A DNA stretch of 42,785 nucleotides from an uncultured Pseudomonadota bacterium (GTDB lineage Bacteria > Bdellovibrionota_B > Oligoflexia > Oligoflexales > CAIYRB01). Below, one piece after another: positions 40,445 to 42,785 of the stretch. The stretch lies in contig CAIYRB010000096.1 of NCBI GenBank assembly GCA_903928445.1, forward strand, positions 1 through 42,785, read 5' to 3'. A model generated the notes under the pieces. That model made no database searches and was not told where the DNA came from. It saw only the letters and a list, made by a program, of their open reading frames with translations. The position numbers and the translations under genes were made by a program. The first letter of the stretch is position 1, and each line of letters starts with the position of its first letter.

Positions 40445-41973
40445 GCATTTTGTCGCGGTACGCTTTTGGTGGACTAATGCTGGCAGGAGCTATCGACATG
40501 AGCCTTCCAAAGACGGCCTTGGCCGGCGAAACAGGGGCCACGCCAATGGGGTGCGGAGCCACCAACACCGTGTTTGACTTCCTACTCCCAGGGGCACCAA
40601 ATCAACTAGAGCCCTTCCTGGCGCGCACCGCGTCTCAGCACATTTTCTATTCCCACGTAACCAGGGGCCTATTGTCACAGGCGCTCGATGGAGGCCTTGA
40701 AGGCAACCTAGCCGAGTCGTGGACGGTCTCGGACAACCACACCCGATTTGAATTTCGTTTAAAAAAGGCCAAGTGGTCTGATGGCAGCGACATAACGTCG
40801 GCCGACCTCAAGAAAACCTTTGAGGCAGGAAAGCATGCCGGGGCAACCACCCATTTCGATTTTCGAGATATCAAGGAGGTCGGTGCCAAGGGCGACCACA
40901 TCTTCTGGATCACAACGAAGACCTCATCCCCTGGGTTTTTGCGAAATCTGCTGGTTCCGGAGACCGGCGTGTTAAGCGAAGTGTCTATTAAATCTAAGAA
41001 GATCGAGGCCGGGCAGCCGACGTCCGGCGCTTACCGGATCAGTTCGTGGGACGGCGCGAGCGTTCTCCTCAAGGCGAACAGCTATTTTGAAGGCTCAGCC
41101 CCTGAATCACCCACCTGCCTGCGCCTAGCCAACACCAGCAAGGAGATACTTTCGAACGGGGCACATTTCGATTTAGCCTGGATGCCCTCGAATATGGACA
41201 TTAAAAGCCACGAGGCGGTGATGGCCCTAGGCAAGGTGGAAAAAATGGAGCCACCGATCGCATTTACTTATTTTATTGCGATGAATCCGGACTCCAAATC
41301 CCTGGTGAGCAAGGCCTGCCGTACTTTTATACAGTCGCTGCTGTCTCCGGCCAAATTTGACCCGGCGTCGTTTGGGCCGCAATACGAGCGCGCGCGTCAA
41401 CTCTACCAACACGACGGCGCGGGTCGACCATCAAAAACCTGGCTAGACTCTTTCTGGAAAAGTGTCGAGGAAACCGGGGCCGCAAAAGCATGTGCGCCAA
41501 AAGAACGGGTCCGGCTTGCCTTTAGCAGTGTAAATGCTTTCCACGTTGATATCGAAAAGCGGCTCCGTGACGCCGGCCTTAATATCGAGCCAGTCGCATG
41601 GGCCAACAGCGCCGAGTACGTTAAGGTGGCCAGCAATCCAAGCTCCTACGACATGATTTTGCTAAACAACGATTACAGTGGCGTCGAGCTACTGGAAAAC
41701 TTAATCGTAAGTTTTAACCCGCAGCGACCGTACATCAAGCTAGCTAAAGGCTCTCCTATTCACCAGATGATGACTAAAGCAAAGGCCGCCACAGCCCCCT
41801 CGGAACGCTACCCTCTTTATGAAGCCGTTGCTAAGACCCTCCTTGAGGAGGCTCGTATTGTGCCACTCGCCTACGAACATATCCTCCTTTATAAGGCTAA
41901 AAATATCGACGTTTCGAAGCTTTCGGTGGTGAGTCCGGACCTCAGGATGTGGCGAGTATCGGTGAGCAAGTAG
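40441..41973 (+). CDS. Family 5 extracellular peptide-binding protein
   Basis: A 510-residue periplasmic solute-binding protein of the SBP_bac_5 (peptide/nickel) type with a signal peptide (about residues 1-29, ending KTALA). Family features are LEPFLARTASQHIFYSHVTRGLLS, the signature LAESWTVSDNHTRFEFRLKKAKWSDGSDITSADLKKTFEAG, GAYRISSWDGASVLLKANSYF and a C-terminal EEARIVPLAYEHI. The mature part carries a few cysteines (MGCGATN near the start). No ABC permease or ATPase gene is visible, so it may work with a transporter beyond the window or hold the peptide product itself. It is translationally coupled to the peptide gene and 9 bases before the YcaO gene. Confidence 0.85.
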   Translation: MSILSRYAFGGLMLAGAIDMSLPKTALAGETGATPMGCGATNTVFDFLLPGAPNQLEPFLARTASQHIFYSHVTRGLLSQALDGGLEGNLAESWTVSDNHTRFEFRLKKAKWSDGSDITSADLKKTFEAGKHAGATTHFDFRDIKEVGAKGDHIFWITTKTSSPGFLRNLLVPETGVLSEVSIKSKKIEAGQPTSGAYRISSWDGASVLLKANSYFEGSAPESPTCLRLANTSKEILSNGAHFDLAWMPSNMDIKSHEAVMALGKVEKMEPPIAFTYFIAMNPDSKSLVSKACRTFIQSLLSPAKFDPASFGPQYERARQLYQHDGAGRPSKTWLDSFWKSVEETGAAKACAPKERVRLAFSSVNAFHVDIEKRLRDAGLNIEPVAWANSAEYVKVASNPSSYDMILLNNDYSGVELLENLIVSFNPQRPYIKLAKGSPIHQMMTKAKAATAPSERYPLYEAVAKTLLEEARIVPLAYEHILLYKAKNIDVSKLSVVSPDLRMWRVSVSK

Positions 41974-41982
41974 GAGGCCGCT

Positions 41983-42785
41983 ATGGCGATGACCGTTAAA
42001 GAAATGTCTGCCGCTATCGCTGCCACCCATGGCGACAGTATGCTTGTTCGATACTGTCCTGACGCTCTGACAGACGCCGTCCATCACGTTTCCATGTATG
42101 AAACGACATGGGACGCTTGGGGCTTTGGTGACGGGTCAGATCCGGTGGTCGCCTTGACCAAGGCTTACTACGAATGCATCGAGCGAGTTGCCTATAAGCA
42201 TTCTGGTGCCGTTACCACGAATGGATTTGCCGCGCATGTCTCCTTCGACCTCGCCGCCGAGAAAGCCAAGGCTGAACTCGTCGAGCGCGACGTCTTTCTC
42301 ACCACGTGGTTTGCACAAATCCCGCCTGTCTGGCTGGCTGAGCAGCAGGTCGAGGGTTTGATCGACGCATGGGGTCTAGAATGCTTGGAGCTTCTTCGCA
42401 GATCAGGGGTCAATCCCAGCTTTGGGATTTGTGGCGTGTCGAACGGCCTAGTAACGATGACGGGGCTGCTCGATGGCCGCAGCCGTCCTAAAGCCCCCTT
42501 CGCATTCGCCGTCATCCCCGGTATCGGAAGCACCATCGAAGCCGCCCTCCGTAACTTAATCCTCGATTTGATGCGGATCAACACCGGCATCGAAGCCAAA
42601 GGCCAAGAAGTTGACGGGTTTAAAGTACGACGCATTGATGGTCAAATTGCCATCGGCGAGACCTTCGACCACCTCGACTACTACTTAGAGCTGGGGAATG
42701 CCTCTAAAATTGTTGCAGTAAATCGCAGCGGTTATTCATTTGCCATGTGGACTGCACAGGTATTAAAGCTACCTTTGGGCAGTTA
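41983..42785 (+). CDS. YcaO-domain protein (cut by window edge)
   Basis: An open frame from ATG 41983 (GGAGG 5 bases upstream) to the right edge, 267 codons, with no stop reached. The middle has the YcaO pattern: GFGDGSDPVVALTKAYYECIERVA, TTNGFAAHVSFDLAAEKAKAELVERDVF, that is the glutamate-rich nucleotide-binding helix ending in ER, the (S/T)NG-AA turn and the ELVERD motif. YcaO proteins use ATP to activate peptide amides, making azoline rings, thioamides or amidines. The C-terminus, which would show the PxPxP-type tail of azoline-forming members, is outside. No E1-like partner is visible in the window. With the neighbours it suggests a peptide-modification locus. Confidence 0.82.
   Translation, partial: MAMTVKEMSAAIAATHGDSMLVRYCPDALTDAVHHVSMYETTWDAWGFGDGSDPVVALTKAYYECIERVAYKHSGAVTTNGFAAHVSFDLAAEKAKAELVERDVFLTTWFAQIPPVWLAEQQVEGLIDAWGLECLELLRRSGVNPSFGICGVSNGLVTMTGLLDGRSRPKAPFAFAVIPGIGSTIEAALRNLILDLMRINTGIEAKGQEVDGFKVRRIDGQIAIGETFDHLDYYLELGNASKIVAVNRSGYSFAMWTAQVLKLPLGS

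Overview
The window looks like chromosomal DNA of a motile, Gram-negative, GC-moderate bacterium of the old 'Deltaproteobacteria', most likely Bdellovibrionota/Oligoflexia. The reasons are several short flagellins, sigma-54 promoters and a PocR-type enhancer-binding protein, LolA and OmpA-type envelope proteins, a GspC-like protein, and the gene order tilS-ftsH-folP-cdaA-ybbR-glmM-pdxJ-tsaE. The lineage is inferred from gene content and order, not from a phylogenetic marker.

The layout is a housekeeping core (about 6.7-38.3 kb) between two tRNA genes, with accessory DNA outside both. Left accessory region (1-6.6 kb): three DUF4143-family AAA ATPase genes (one cut by the window edge, one with no normal start codon, one truncated), a 6-phosphogluconolactonase, a HipBA-type toxin-antitoxin pair and a DUF4258/DUF2283 pair. 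tRNA-Ile(GAT) follows, with a terminator that reuses the tRNA 3' end.

Core: a Fis-type regulator behind a near-perfect sigma-54 promoter, a flagellin, mutM and an OmpA-like protein. A + strand biosynthetic run follows (trpD, trpC, purM, pyrB, a nitrilase-family amidase, two proteins of unknown role). Next come a PocR-domain sigma-54 activator, lolA and pncC on the - strand, then a fadD-HDOD pair meeting a GspC-like gene tail to tail. Three overlapping secreted-protein genes end in a matrixin-type metalloprotease, followed by nadA and two tandem flagellins. The tilS-to-tsaE run combines tRNA modification, membrane proteolysis, folate synthesis, c-di-AMP synthesis, cell-wall precursor synthesis and vitamin B6 synthesis. 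A LysM lipoprotein converges on it and tRNA-Arg(ACG) closes the core.

Right accessory region (38.4 kb to end): an Orc1/Cdc6-like ATPase preceded by six CCTAATATTAGG-type palindromes in a regular 19/27-28 bp rhythm; an exact sigma-54 promoter followed by a 15-bp perfect hairpin; then a tightly coupled cluster of a small secreted Cys/Ser/Thr- and Pro-containing peptide, a family 5 peptide-binding protein and a YcaO-domain enzyme that runs off the window. This last cluster reads as a possible ribosomally made, post-translationally modified peptide (RiPP) system and is the most promising candidate for something undescribed.
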